From NCBI RefSeq assembly GCF_927798115.1, contig NZ_CAKMMG010000005.1, positions 62,001-126,000 of the forward strand: 64,000 nucleotides of DNA. The letters run 5' to 3'. Both the position numbers and the translations under genes were made by a program. This DNA comes from Paenibacillus auburnensis. GTDB lineage: Bacteria > Bacillota > Bacilli > Paenibacillales > Paenibacillaceae. Shown piece after piece: positions 26,003 through 35,565 of this stretch. Under the pieces are notes generated by a model that saw only the letters and a list, made by a program, of their open reading frames with translations, was not told where the DNA came from and did no database searches. Positions within the stretch are counted from its first letter, which is position 1. Each line of letters begins with the position of its first letter.

Positions 26003-26057
26003 CAATCAGGTTAGACCTTTATTCCAAAGGCTGATCTGTTTGGTAAAGGTCTTTTTT
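25993..26057 (+). terminator. riboswitch-controlled terminator
   Basis: AGACCTTTACC (25993-26003) pairs with GGTAAAGGTCT (26042-26052), followed by T6. Inside, ATCAG/CTGAT and CCTTT/AAAGG extend the hairpin. The left arm is also the 3' arm of the aptamer closing stem, so Mn binding (closed aptamer) and termination exclude each other: metal should allow read-through. Confidence 0.9.
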
Positions 26058-26134
26058 ATATATATTTTGGTCAAAATAAGGCAATGTAGGTATTTTTTTG
26101 ATGATATTTACATCCAAATGAGGAGGAAACAGCA

Positions 26135-26962
26135 ATGGATTGGGGATTATTATTGGAATACGGATGGGTATTGCTCGTTCTCGTAGCACTGGAAGGGCTG
26201 CTCGCCGCAGACAACGCACTCGTACTGGCAATTATGGTAAAACATCTTCCTGATGAGGAGCGTAAAAAAGCACTGTTTTATGGATTGGCCGGGGCGTTTG
26301 TCTTCAGATTCGGGTCACTTTTTGTCATCTCTTATCTGGTGGACATCTGGCAAGTACAAGCTATCGGCGCGATTTACCTGCTATTTATAGCGGGGAACCA
26401 CATATTCCGGAAGGTGCTATTTAAGAAGCCCGTTACAGATGAAGCCAATGAGAGCGGTACTTCTCAGGCTGTCGATAAAAAGAAGTCCAGCTTCTGGTTC
26501 ACTGTTCTGAAGGTAGAAGTAGCAGACATTGCGTTTGCGGTCGATTCGATCCTGGCAGCAGTAGCCCTTGCGGTTGCGCTTCCGGAAAGCGGCATTCGCA
26601 ACATCGGCGGACTTGACGGCGGACAGTTCCTTGTTATTTTTGCCGGCGGCTTCATCGGTCTGGTTATTATGCGGTTCGCGGCTTCCTTCTTCGTTAAACT
26701 GCTGCATTCCCGTCCCGGTCTTGAAGTTGCCGCATTCTTCATCGTCGGCTGGGTCGGCGTGAAGCTGGCTGTTATTACACTGGCTCACCCTTCCCTGGGT
26801 GTTCTGTCCGAGGATTTCGCCCACAGCACCTGGTGGAAAGCAACCTTCTATGTCGTGCTTATTATCATCGCAGCTACAGGCTGGTTCATGAGTAACCACA
26901 AAGTTGAAGAGCATGAAGGCGAGAACCCGGTTAAAGAGGTCGATCAACAGCTTGGTAAATAA
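26135..26962 (+). CDS. TerC-family membrane protein, Mn2+ exporter
   Basis: 275 residues with seven to eight predicted membrane helices. TerC acidic motifs in the membrane are EGLLAADNALVLAIMV (about 20-35) and EVADIAFAVDSILAAVALA (about 129-147), both with the paired Asp that fit metal transport. A charged cytoplasmic loop lies near 95-120, and the hydrophilic tail ends in VEEHEGENPVKE. In B. subtilis the related YkoY/YceF proteins export or deliver Mn2+. Control by the manganese riboswitch just upstream supports that job. ATG follows GAGGAGG. Confidence 0.92.
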   Translation: MDWGLLLEYGWVLLVLVALEGLLAADNALVLAIMVKHLPDEERKKALFYGLAGAFVFRFGSLFVISYLVDIWQVQAIGAIYLLFIAGNHIFRKVLFKKPVTDEANESGTSQAVDKKKSSFWFTVLKVEVADIAFAVDSILAAVALAVALPESGIRNIGGLDGGQFLVIFAGGFIGLVIMRFAASFFVKLLHSRPGLEVAAFFIVGWVGVKLAVITLAHPSLGVLSEDFAHSTWWKATFYVVLIIIAATGWFMSNHKVEEHEGENPVKEVDQQLGK

Positions 26963-26981
26963 AAAGATATACCGTTAAAAC

Positions 26982-27030
26982 AATAACCCGGAAGATACAC
27001 ACCAGCAGTGGTGTAATCTTCCGGGTTATT
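26982..27030. terminator. bidirectional hairpin between terC and the GH43 gene
   Basis: AATAACCCGGAAGAT pairs with ATCTTCCGGGTTATT, with an inner ACACC/GGTGT stem. It sits between convergent genes, ending four bases before the GH43 stop, and has short T-rich flanks on both sides. Confidence 0.8.
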
Positions 27031-27033
27031 TGC

Positions 27034-28002
27034 TTACCGCTTCAATTGGCTGTCCTTGACCGGCACTCCGAAATTCGGAGTTCCGTCCGCGTTCCAGCGG
27101 AAGACCTGGGCCCGCGTATGGCGGTTCGGATCATACAGCGGATCGCCGGTAATCTCCTTATAGTTCCGGGCATGGTAGATAAGCACATCTTCCCCGTGCT
27201 CATTGACAGTAAAGCTGTTATGCCCCGGCCCGTATTGCCCGTTCTCTTCGGATGTGCAGAATACCGGCTCCGGTGATTTTGACCAGGATGCTGCATCCAG
27301 AAGATCGCTGTCTTCATCGGCTGCCAGCAGCCCCATACAATAATTGTAATCGGTAGCGCTGGCCGAATAGCTGATAAAGATTCGCCCGTTACGCTTGATG
27401 ACCGCAGCCCCTTCATTGACGCTGAAGCCGATAACCTCCCAGGGATACTGCGGCGTGGAAATCATCGTCTGCTTCCCCTGCAAGGTCCACGGATTACTCA
27501 TTTCAGAGATATAGAGATTAGAATTCCCCGGAATCTCCGGATCCTTCTGCGCCCAGACATAATACAATACACCCTTGTGCTGAAAGGTCGTCGCATCCAG
27601 AGCGAACGATTCCCACGCAGTTTTCACTTGGCCCTTCTCAATCCATTCGCCTTCCAGCGGGTTCGCGGCATCGTTCTCCAGCACATACATGCGGTGATCG
27701 AACAGCCCTTCCTTCGTCTCCGTTGTATGCGCTGCAGCAAAGTAAATATACCATTTGCCGGAGATGTAATGAATTTCGGGCGCCCAGATATTGGCACTAA
27801 GCATCCCTGTCTCATACTTGCGCCAGGCTACTGCCGGCACCGCATCAGCCAATCCCTCAAGCGTCAGCGATCTCCTTACCTCAATCCGGTCATACTCCGG
27901 TACCGAAGCCGTGAAATAATAATAACCGTCTGAATGCTTATACACCCAAGGATCAGCGCGTTGCTCTACCAGCGGATTGACATACTCTTGGTTCCTAGGC
28001 AT
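27034..28002 (-). CDS. GH43 family glycoside hydrolase (arabinofuranosidase type)
   Basis: 322 residues, five-bladed propeller. The catalytic Asp lies in NPLVEQRADPWVYKHSDGYYYFTAS, the pKa-modulating Asp in ESFALDATTF and the acid Glu in SVNEGAAVIKRNGR. WAPEIHYISGKWYIYF is the usual third blade. No signal peptide, so it acts in the cytosol on imported oligosaccharides. The pattern resembles GH43 exo-alpha-L-arabinofuranosidases, but beta-xylosidase or another specificity cannot be excluded. Start after AAGGAGA. Divergent from GH127, which also targets arabinofuranosides. Confidence 0.85.
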   Translation of the reverse strand: MPRNQEYVNPLVEQRADPWVYKHSDGYYYFTASVPEYDRIEVRRSLTLEGLADAVPAVAWRKYETGMLSANIWAPEIHYISGKWYIYFAAAHTTETKEGLFDHRMYVLENDAANPLEGEWIEKGQVKTAWESFALDATTFQHKGVLYYVWAQKDPEIPGNSNLYISEMSNPWTLQGKQTMISTPQYPWEVIGFSVNEGAAVIKRNGRIFISYSASATDYNYCMGLLAADEDSDLLDAASWSKSPEPVFCTSEENGQYGPGHNSFTVNEHGEDVLIYHARNYKEITGDPLYDPNRHTRAQVFRWNADGTPNFGVPVKDSQLKR

Positions 28003-28470
28003 GATCAGTTCTCCTTTTCAATAGCGGCTCTTAAGCTTGCCTCTGTTTCCGTCCTCAAGGTATCATAACGTTTATTTCTTGTAAATATAAATTTATTAAT
28101 AATTTTATAAACACAATCTAAAAATAGGCCATTAACTACTGTAAGAGGTAGATATTCACGCTATAAAAGGCTCTAATATAGATTTATATGTTCCATTATT
28201 TTATATATGAATGAAATATATCAAATAAATGTATACAATCTTTAATTTTCATTCATCTAACTTTTTTACATTCACACTTTTCCGATTCAGTATACCTATT
28301 TCACAACACCCTGTCCCCGATTTACTCATAATTCTAACCTTTTCACACAAATTCGAACGTTGCACTATTTACCACTGATCGTATGAAAATATAAGCTAAG
28401 TTATGAGCATGAAGACGAGTCTACTTAACAGACTGACAGCTCAATAATTCAACAGGCAGGAGCCAAAATA
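28003..28470. other. AT-rich divergent intergenic region (GH43/GH127)
   Basis: 468 bases with runs of A/T that must hold both divergent promoters. I see no clear cre box. A TTTTCACACAAATTCGAACG-type segment near 28340 might be a regulator site, but nothing is strong enough to call. Confidence 0.35.
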
Positions 28471-31068
28471 ATGACTATAAACAACATTGTCTCAATAACG
28501 AAAGACCCTTCTTGGCTGAACGATTTCCGGATGGATCAGGTCCAGGTTACCGATCCCTATTTCGTTAACGCCTTCTCCAAAGAGGTGCTTTATCTCAAAA
28601 GCTATGACCTTGACCGGCTGATTGCCGGCTTCCGTGAGAACCGGGGTCTGCCAACCACAAGCGAAAAGTATCCCGGCTGGGAAAGCACAGAAATCCGCGG
28701 CCATACACTGGGCCATTATCTGACTGCACTGTCACAAGCCTATCAGACCACCCGTAACGACAACCTTCTTGGGCGGCTGGAGTATGTCGTAAGCGAGCTT
28801 GCGCTCTGCCAATTTGAGAGCGGTTACCTGTCAGCTTTTCCGGAGCAATTATTTGATAATGTTGAGAACAAACAGCCTGCCTGGGTACCTTGGTACACGA
28901 TGCACAAGATCATCGCCGGATTGACAGCTGTATATAATGCCACCGGAAGCAAAACTGCCTATCAGATTGTCACCGGCCTTGGCAACTGGGTGCATCAGCG
29001 CAGCTCTGGCTGGTCGCCGGAAATTCAGGAGCGGGTGTTATCTGTAGAATATGGCGGTATGAATGATTGCCTCTATGAGCTGTACAAAATCTCAGGGGAT
29101 GAGCGCCACTTACAGGCGGCCCATATGTTCGATGAGCTGAGTCTGTTCACTCCGGTTCATGAGGGCCGGGATATTCTGAAGGGCAAGCATGCCAATACCA
29201 CCATCCCAAAATTCCTCGGGGCGCTGAACCGTTACCGGGTGCTGGGCGACAGTGAGCGCTTTTACCTGGAGGCCGTGCAGCAGTTCTGGGATATGGTTGT
29301 CTTCCATCACAGCTATATTACAGGCGGCAACAGTGAATGGGAGCATTTCGGCGACCCGGACATTCTGGATGCGGAACGCTCGAACTTCACGGCCGAGACC
29401 TGCAACACTTATAATATGCTGAAGCTTAGCCGGGAATTGTTCAAGATTACTGGGGAAGCCAAGTATATGGATTTCTATGAAAATACGTTCATTAACGCGA
29501 TTCTTTCCTCGCAGAACCCGCATACCGGCATGACGATGTATTTTCAGCCGATGGCTACGGGGTATTTCAAAGTGTACAGCTCCCCCTTCGACCATTTCTG
29601 GTGCTGCACCGGAACAGGCATGGAGAGCTTCACCAAGCTGAACGACAGCATCTATTTCTATGGCGGCAGCAGTATTTATGTGAACCAATATATTAGCTCC
29701 GAGCTGATCTCTGAGGAATACGGCATTGAGCTGACTCAAACAGCAAATCTTCCATATAAGGACACCGTTGAATTTAAAATCCGCACGCTTAAGAGCCGGG
29801 AGCAGTCCTTCGCTTTGCATCTGCGTTTGCCGGACTGGACCGCCGGTGATATTGAGATCACACTGAACGGGCAGCCCCAAGCTCTAACTTTGTCGGGTCG
29901 TTATATGGTTCTGGACAGATTGTGGACCGACGGAGATACGCTCAGTATCCGCCTGCCGATGAAGCCGTCGTACCATACCTTGCCGGATGCGCCTAATGTG
30001 GTGGCCTTCAAGTATGGCCCGGTTGTACTGAGCGCCGCTCTGGGAACCGAAGATCTTGCAGAATCCGCTACCGGTGTGGCCGTCAGTGTGCCAACCCGCA
30101 ACATGCTGGTGAAGGACTTCATCACCCCTGCACAGCAAAGTGTAAGCAGTTGGCTGGATAAGTTCGCAGAGAACTTTGTCCAGAAGGGCGGGGAGCTGGC
30201 CTTTGTTCTCCGCAATACCGATGAAGATAACCGGCTGGAATTCACTCCGCATTACAAGCAGCATGCTGAGCGGTACGGGATTTACTGGAATCTGGTCGAA
30301 ACCGATTCAACCGAGCTTCAGGAGCATATTCTGCAGAGCAAGCAGCGTCAGCGCGTACAGGAAGCTACGATTGACAGCCTGCCTGTAGGCAACGACCAGT
30401 ACGAGCTGGAGCACAAAATCAAAGGTGAGAACACCTCGGTCGCTACCTGGGACGGATATAACATCAGACAGGCGGAGAACAACGGCTGGTTCAGCTATCA
30501 GCTTAAAGTTCTTCCGCACAGGGATAACTTCTTGGCGGTCACTTACTTCTCCGGCAGCAACGGCAGAACCATCGACATTTATGTACAGGGCGAACTGCTG
30601 GTAAGCGACACGCTGATGACCGATAAGGCGCGGTCTTTCTATACGAAAAGCTATCTGATTCCTGCAGATACTATCAAAGACAGCACCGAGCTTGAGGTCA
30701 AATTTGTCATTCCGGGCGAGATGAACGGAATATTTGACCTGCTGCGGACGATGACAGACTTCGATCACAGTGCAGCGCTCCACAGTCTGAGCTTTGATAC
30801 AGGATCACTTGATCAGCCGTTCGCAACGGATCTTAACAGTTATATATTGACGGTTCCGTCCGGTACACAAACCGTAGAGCTGAGAGCCGTACCGGCACAC
30901 AAAAATGCCTTACTCTACTGCGCAGGCATCCTAATCGAAGACACACAGCCAAGGATCGTCTCCCTGCAGGACGACAGCACACAGGTCAACCTGACCGTCA
31001 AAGCTGAAGACCATGTAACCGAGCAGGAATACAGCATCACCATCCTTAAAGCTCCGGCAATCCAGTAA
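28471..31068 (+). CDS. GH127 beta-L-arabinofuranosidase
   Basis: 865 residues. The (alpha/alpha)6 catalytic domain occupies about 15-420, followed by beta-sandwich domains. The GH127 zinc/catalytic set is complete: Glu309 and Cys311 (AETCNTYNML), Cys378 and Cys379 (WCCTGTG), corresponding to the Glu and three Cys of Bifidobacterium HypBA1. The YGGMNDCLYELY block and ANTTIPKFLG are also typical. The last ~250 residues (from about 605) add a Gln/Glu-rich link, a DUF6805-like sandwich and a cadherin-like strand set ending YSITILKAP. No signal peptide, so cytosolic. ATG follows AGGAG. It releases beta-L-arabinose from plant glycans such as extensins. Confidence 0.9.
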   Translation: MTINNIVSITKDPSWLNDFRMDQVQVTDPYFVNAFSKEVLYLKSYDLDRLIAGFRENRGLPTTSEKYPGWESTEIRGHTLGHYLTALSQAYQTTRNDNLLGRLEYVVSELALCQFESGYLSAFPEQLFDNVENKQPAWVPWYTMHKIIAGLTAVYNATGSKTAYQIVTGLGNWVHQRSSGWSPEIQERVLSVEYGGMNDCLYELYKISGDERHLQAAHMFDELSLFTPVHEGRDILKGKHANTTIPKFLGALNRYRVLGDSERFYLEAVQQFWDMVVFHHSYITGGNSEWEHFGDPDILDAERSNFTAETCNTYNMLKLSRELFKITGEAKYMDFYENTFINAILSSQNPHTGMTMYFQPMATGYFKVYSSPFDHFWCCTGTGMESFTKLNDSIYFYGGSSIYVNQYISSELISEEYGIELTQTANLPYKDTVEFKIRTLKSREQSFALHLRLPDWTAGDIEITLNGQPQALTLSGRYMVLDRLWTDGDTLSIRLPMKPSYHTLPDAPNVVAFKYGPVVLSAALGTEDLAESATGVAVSVPTRNMLVKDFITPAQQSVSSWLDKFAENFVQKGGELAFVLRNTDEDNRLEFTPHYKQHAERYGIYWNLVETDSTELQEHILQSKQRQRVQEATIDSLPVGNDQYELEHKIKGENTSVATWDGYNIRQAENNGWFSYQLKVLPHRDNFLAVTYFSGSNGRTIDIYVQGELLVSDTLMTDKARSFYTKSYLIPADTIKDSTELEVKFVIPGEMNGIFDLLRTMTDFDHSAALHSLSFDTGSLDQPFATDLNSYILTVPSGTQTVELRAVPAHKNALLYCAGILIEDTQPRIVSLQDDSTQVNLTVKAEDHVTEQEYSITILKAPAIQ

Positions 31069-31095
31069 CAAAGGGCAACCATTTCAGCTATAACT

Positions 31096-31149
31096 AAAAA
31101 AGATCGTTCTGCATGCGCTGCTGTATAGGCGCTCAGAACGATCTTTTTA
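31096..31149. terminator. bidirectional terminator between GH127 and the response regulator
   Basis: AAAAAAGATCGTTCTG pairs with CAGAACGATCTTTTT around an inner GCGC-rich loop. It serves both convergent transcripts. Confidence 0.85.
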
Positions 31150-31168
31150 TGTGGATGCGGGCTCGGGC

Positions 31169-32836
31169 TTAGGCTTGAACCTTCCTGTGCTCCCGGTATT
31201 CCTGCGGTGTACAGCCGACGGTTTTTTTGAAAAAGCGGAAGAAATAGTGCTGGTCACTGAAACCCAGCTGGCCGGATATTTCATGCATTTTCAGCGCTGT
31301 TCCCAGCAGCAGCTCCTTGCTGAGTTCCACCTTCTTATCCAGGATGTAATCAGAAATGCCCTTGCCGGTAGTCCGCTTATACCAGCGGGATAGATAGGAA
31401 GGATTAAGGGATACCTCCTGGGCAATCCGGGTCAGCGACAAATCATCCCCGAGATGAGATTTGATATACTGGTGGATCATCGACAGGATGCTGGATTCGT
31501 CATGTCTGTACGAGGCGCTGCGTTTGGAAATTACCCATTCGAAGAATGCATGGTAGAAAGTGATGATCTCGGCCCACCGGGTATGAATATTGAAATGCAG
31601 CAGCTTCGACAGATCCATTTCGCCCAGGGCATCCTCAGTCAAGCCCAGCTCCTGCAGCGTCTGGAGCAAAGCACTGCTGATCCCGGACAGCAGTCTCAGC
31701 CTGAAAAAAGGATCCTCCGGCCCTTCGTCTCCGCACAGCTCTGCCCATTTACGGAAGAAGCCGCTCCATTCGGCATCCCCTTCAAGCAGCCGCTGCTTCA
31801 AATAATCGAGCAGCAGATCAGCAGCCGCATAGCGGTTGATTACCCCGCCTGGGCTCGCACCAGCTTCGGTAACATTGACCCTCAGCAGCTTCTCCATTCC
31901 CAGCCCGGGCTGATCATAGACCGCCAGCCGCAGGCGGTTCAGGGTATAATTCAGTTCAGGCCAGGCTACCGCCTCTTCACTGGCAATAACGGATACGGAC
32001 ATTTGCAGACAATTAACACATGCCTGCTGAACCGACTCCATGGTGCCGTGTACGAAACGGAGTGTTTTTATCCATTGCTCGGCTTCTGTCACAGGCAAGT
32101 GATGATCACGCTCAGGCTGAACAAAACAAGCAATCGTTCCCGGGTCAAGATCCACGGCCTTCACTTCAGACTTACCCTTGAACAGCTCCTCTGCGATGTT
32201 GGCGACAGCATAACGGATCAGACTCCGGTCTGAAGCCGTCTCTACATTCCTCCAGGCTTCAATCCGCAAAATAACCGGCAGCACCTGCTGTTCCGCCCGG
32301 AACGGCAGCTGAATCGCATCGAATTCATCCTGCAGAACCTGACGGTCAATTCCGTCGGTGCGCCTTAGAATATCCAGCAGCAGCTGCTGCTGCAATTGGG
32401 GAAGGGCCCGGGGAAGCTTATCGCGGAGCCACTGGGTCTGATACTGCTCCACATCCTCCAAGGCAATCATCTCCAGGGTCCGGGTTACCGCGGAACGGAT
32501 TTTATCCATTCCTTCCGTCTTGAGCAGATAATCCACTACACAGGGATTGCGGATTGCCTGATGGGCGTAATTAAATTCATCGTGGCCCGTTAACAGAATT
32601 ACTTTGCAGCGCGGCCAGCGGCCGACAATTTCCTGAATCAGCTCCATGCCGTCCATACCGGGCATACAAATATCGCTAAGCACAATATCGATTTTGACTG
32701 CATTCAGCCATTCTATAGCATAATCAGCGGAATGCACCTTGATAATCTCCAGATCGGGAAGATCCGCCTTCATAAAAAACTCATACAGTCCGTCCAGAAT
32801 AACCGGCTCGTCATCTACTATCATCATCCGCTGCAT
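31169..32836 (-). CDS. YesN-type AraC response regulator
   Basis: 555 residues. The receiver domain 1-120 has the acidic pocket IVDDEP (Asp8, Asp9), phosphoacceptor Asp55 (VLSDICMPGMDG), Thr in LLTGHDEF and Lys in YLLKTEG. The middle ~300 residues are variable. The C-terminal ~100 residues form a double HTH of the AraC class (SLTRIAQEVSLNPSYLSRWYKRTTGKG onward, then HYFFRFFKKTVGCTPQEYR). Start after GGAGG, overlapping the kinase gene by 26 bases. It probably activates the adjoining importer operon and perhaps GH127/GH43. Confidence 0.93.
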   Translation of the reverse strand: MQRMMIVDDEPVILDGLYEFFMKADLPDLEIIKVHSADYAIEWLNAVKIDIVLSDICMPGMDGMELIQEIVGRWPRCKVILLTGHDEFNYAHQAIRNPCVVDYLLKTEGMDKIRSAVTRTLEMIALEDVEQYQTQWLRDKLPRALPQLQQQLLLDILRRTDGIDRQVLQDEFDAIQLPFRAEQQVLPVILRIEAWRNVETASDRSLIRYAVANIAEELFKGKSEVKAVDLDPGTIACFVQPERDHHLPVTEAEQWIKTLRFVHGTMESVQQACVNCLQMSVSVIASEEAVAWPELNYTLNRLRLAVYDQPGLGMEKLLRVNVTEAGASPGGVINRYAAADLLLDYLKQRLLEGDAEWSGFFRKWAELCGDEGPEDPFFRLRLLSGISSALLQTLQELGLTEDALGEMDLSKLLHFNIHTRWAEIITFYHAFFEWVISKRSASYRHDESSILSMIHQYIKSHLGDDLSLTRIAQEVSLNPSYLSRWYKRTTGKGISDYILDKKVELSKELLLGTALKMHEISGQLGFSDQHYFFRFFKKTVGCTPQEYREHRKVQA

Positions 32837-34580
32837 TTCCGGCGCCTCCTTTTATTGAGATGTTAACCCGTATGCAAAGCCCGCCGAGCGTACTTCGTTC
32901 CGCCTGCAGCCCAAAGCCTGAACCGAACTTAATGCGGAGCCGCTGATTTACATTCAGCAGTCCGGTAATTTCGCCCTGGGCACTCTCCCCAGAGCCGAAT
33001 TGCCGCTGGAGCTGTATAAGCTTCTCCTCGCTAAGACTGTCGCCGTTGTCTTCGATTATAATCGACAGCCGGTCCTCTACCTGCTCATAACTCATCTTAA
33101 GCAGGCCGTTTTTACTTTTATGCTGAAGCCCATGCTCGAACACATTTTCAATAATCGGCTGCAGCAGCACGCGGGGAACCTGAATCCCGCGCCAGCCCGG
33201 CTCTATATCGTCGACTTCGGCCCTGATTCTTGATCCGAAGCGGATTCTCTGGATCGCCAGATACACAAGCGCATGGTCCAGCTCCTGCTGCAAAGTAACC
33301 TCCTGGGCAGAATCACGGGTGATATAACGGAAATATTGACCGAGATAATCGGAAAATTCCTTAATCAGCTCCACATTCTCCACTTCAGCCATCTGTTTGA
33401 TACTGAACAGGCTGTTATACAGGAAGTGCGGTGTAATCTGTGACTGCAGATGCTTCAGTTCAGCTTCCCCCGTACGGATCTGCTGCACGTAATTCTCCTG
33501 GATTAAGGTGTGCAGATGTCTCAGCATCTCATTAAACTGTGAATACATATACCCGAATTCATCCTTGCGGGAATGGGTGATATAGATGCCTGTCTGTCCC
33601 TGCTCCGCTTTGCGGAAGCCACGGATAAGTACGGCCATAGGCCGGTGTATGGTCCGGTAGGTCCAGAAAGAGAAGAGAACGATGATTCCAACCGAGACAA
33701 CTGTTAATAGCCGCAGCAGCTGCGAATAAATGTGAATCGGCTTCATTAGAACCGTATTCGGGATATCTGCGGTCAGTGTAAAATTGTTTGCTTGATCATA
33801 GAGCGAATAATAAAAGGAATCCTCAATCCGGTACCGCTGAACGCTAACCGCCTCCTTGCCGGCCACGGGGATGCTTCCCTGCAGGAGCTTCGGCAGTTCT
33901 TCTGCGGAAGAAACGACATATTCATTACGGCTGCCAAACGCCAGCGTAATATCACTTCCGCCCGAGGCGGCGAATTCTTTCAGCCGCAGCTTGAGCTCCG
34001 CCGAGGAGAGCTTGATCCCCAGCAGAAAATTCGGCGGGACATTACTGTCCAGATTAAACGGATTGCTGCGCAGCAGATACAGCTCGTCTTGATATTTGGA
34101 TAATGCTCCGTTCAGATTACCCATCGTACCTAGCAGGCTCTGCCACTCTCTGTCCGTAACTTCCCTGATACCGTCCACGGCGCTGACCCGCTTGTTGATC
34201 TGCGGAACATAATAGACGACGTCACTAATGTAAGGACTGGTTTCTTTTACCTGCAGAAGCTTAGTGAGAATATCATTCAAATTGGAATCGATTTCATAAC
34301 GGCTCATGATTGGAATACGTGTGCTGAAGGTCGACAGCGCATCGTCAAGGGAATATTCCGTAACCAGCGCAGTCATACGCTGCAGCTCGAATTCCAGGTG
34401 GCTGTAGTAAAAATGAAGCTTCGATTCATTGGCCCGTTCGACTTCAGCCTGCATCTGGTTAGAGCTGTAGTAGGTTATCGAGATACTAAGCACGCAGAGC
34501 GGCAGCATAACCAGTAAAAAGGCGCCGATCAGTTTAATTACGATGGAATTCGGATTCCAGCGGATTGCGAATGGTTTCAT
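32811..34580 (-). CDS. YesM-type sensor histidine kinase
   Basis: 589 residues from ATG 34580 (MKPFAIRWNPNS). Transmembrane helix about 13-33, extracellular sensor domain to about 280, second helix near 285-305, HAMP to about 360, His_kinase domain with TPHFLYNSLFSIKQMAE (phospho-His), and a HATPase_c domain with the IIENVFEHG N-box and IIEDNG G-box. The upstream frame to 34628 has no better site; AGGA lies about ten bases before this ATG. Cognate to the overlapping response regulator. The ligand is probably the sugar bound by the neighbouring solute-binding protein, which is inference from synteny. Confidence 0.92.
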   Translation of the reverse strand: MKPFAIRWNPNSIVIKLIGAFLLVMLPLCVLSISITYYSSNQMQAEVERANESKLHFYYSHLEFELQRMTALVTEYSLDDALSTFSTRIPIMSRYEIDSNLNDILTKLLQVKETSPYISDVVYYVPQINKRVSAVDGIREVTDREWQSLLGTMGNLNGALSKYQDELYLLRSNPFNLDSNVPPNFLLGIKLSSAELKLRLKEFAASGGSDITLAFGSRNEYVVSSAEELPKLLQGSIPVAGKEAVSVQRYRIEDSFYYSLYDQANNFTLTADIPNTVLMKPIHIYSQLLRLLTVVSVGIIVLFSFWTYRTIHRPMAVLIRGFRKAEQGQTGIYITHSRKDEFGYMYSQFNEMLRHLHTLIQENYVQQIRTGEAELKHLQSQITPHFLYNSLFSIKQMAEVENVELIKEFSDYLGQYFRYITRDSAQEVTLQQELDHALVYLAIQRIRFGSRIRAEVDDIEPGWRGIQVPRVLLQPIIENVFEHGLQHKSKNGLLKMSYEQVEDRLSIIIEDNGDSLSEEKLIQLQRQFGSGESAQGEITGLLNVNQRLRIKFGSGFGLQAERSTLGGLCIRVNISIKGGAGNAADDDSR

Positions 34581-34611
34581 CGGGAAATGTTCCTCTCCTG
34601 CAAAACTGGCA

Positions 34612-34646
34612 CAAAGCAGGAACCGCAATACGCGGCTCCTGCTTTT
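34612..34646. terminator. hairpin between permease and kinase genes
   Basis: AGCAGGA/CCGC pairs with GCGG/TCCTGCT around AATA. TTTT follows on the plus side and TTTG on the minus side. On the minus strand it probably thins transcription from the importer into the kinase-regulator genes. Confidence 0.65.
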
Positions 34647-34659
34647 GGCTTATTACAGT

Positions 34660-35547
34660 TTACCCCTTCACACTTCCAACGACCAGACCGTGCACGAAAT
34701 ATCTTTGCAGAAACGGATAGATCGCCAGGATCGGAAGGATAGATAAAAAGATCTGGCTGGCCTGTGTCGTCCGGTCGGAGATTTCATTCAGCAGCGCAGC
34801 CTGCTCAAAGGTAACATTCTCATTCTGCACCGACACCTGCTGAAGAATCGACTGCAGGTAAGTTGCCAGCGGATAATGCTCGGGACTGCGCATATAGATC
34901 ATTCCGTCAAACCAGGCGTTCCAATGGCCGACCAGTGAGAACAGTGTTACCGTGGCAATACTCGGCAGCGAGACCGGGAGATAGACGCTCCATAAGGTGC
35001 GCAGATGACCGGCTCCGTCCATCCAGGCTGCTTCCTCCAATTCTTTGGGCAGCCCGCGGAAAAAGTTCAGCATCAGCAGCACGTTGAAGATTGGCACCGC
35101 CCCAGGCAGAACAAGCGCCCATACGCTGTCCAAAAGCCCCATTTCCTTAACGACCAGGTATCCGGGAATCAGCCCGCCGCCGAACAGCATCGTAAACACA
35201 AAAATCCAGGCGTATGCTGTACGTGAACGGAAGGTAGCCGCTTCCTTGGAGAGCGGGTAGGCAACCAGGATAGTGAACAGCAGGTTGACGGATACGCCCA
35301 GGACAACACGGAGGAGGCTGGTTCCGAACGAATGAATGAACTGGTTATTCTCCAGCATGTAGCGGTAGGAGGACAAGGTAAAGTCAACCGGCCAAAGGGT
35401 CACACTCCCGGCATTCACCGCCGCACTTGAACTGAAGGAGATGGCCAGAATATTGACAATCGGAAAGAGACAGAGCAGTGCAATCACAGTAAGAATCACA
35501 TAATTAAAGCGGAGAAACCAGCGGTAAGCGCTAGAGGTATGATGCAT
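34660..35547 (-). CDS. CUT1 ABC permease, LplC/YtcP type
   Basis: 295 residues with six membrane helices and the MalG-like EAA loop LPKELEEAAWMDGAGHLRTLW, which docks the ATPase. The C-terminus FLQRYFVHGLVVGSVKG is the signature ending of the LplC/YtcP group. Second permease of the importer, 18 bases after the LplB-type partner. No ATPase gene is in the operon, so a shared MsmX-like ATPase is expected. Confidence 0.93.
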   Translation of the reverse strand: MHHTSSAYRWFLRFNYVILTVIALLCLFPIVNILAISFSSSAAVNAGSVTLWPVDFTLSSYRYMLENNQFIHSFGTSLLRVVLGVSVNLLFTILVAYPLSKEAATFRSRTAYAWIFVFTMLFGGGLIPGYLVVKEMGLLDSVWALVLPGAVPIFNVLLMLNFFRGLPKELEEAAWMDGAGHLRTLWSVYLPVSLPSIATVTLFSLVGHWNAWFDGMIYMRSPEHYPLATYLQSILQQVSVQNENVTFEQAALLNEISDRTTQASQIFLSILPILAIYPFLQRYFVHGLVVGSVKG

Positions 35548-35565
35548 TCAGCACAAGTCCTTTCT

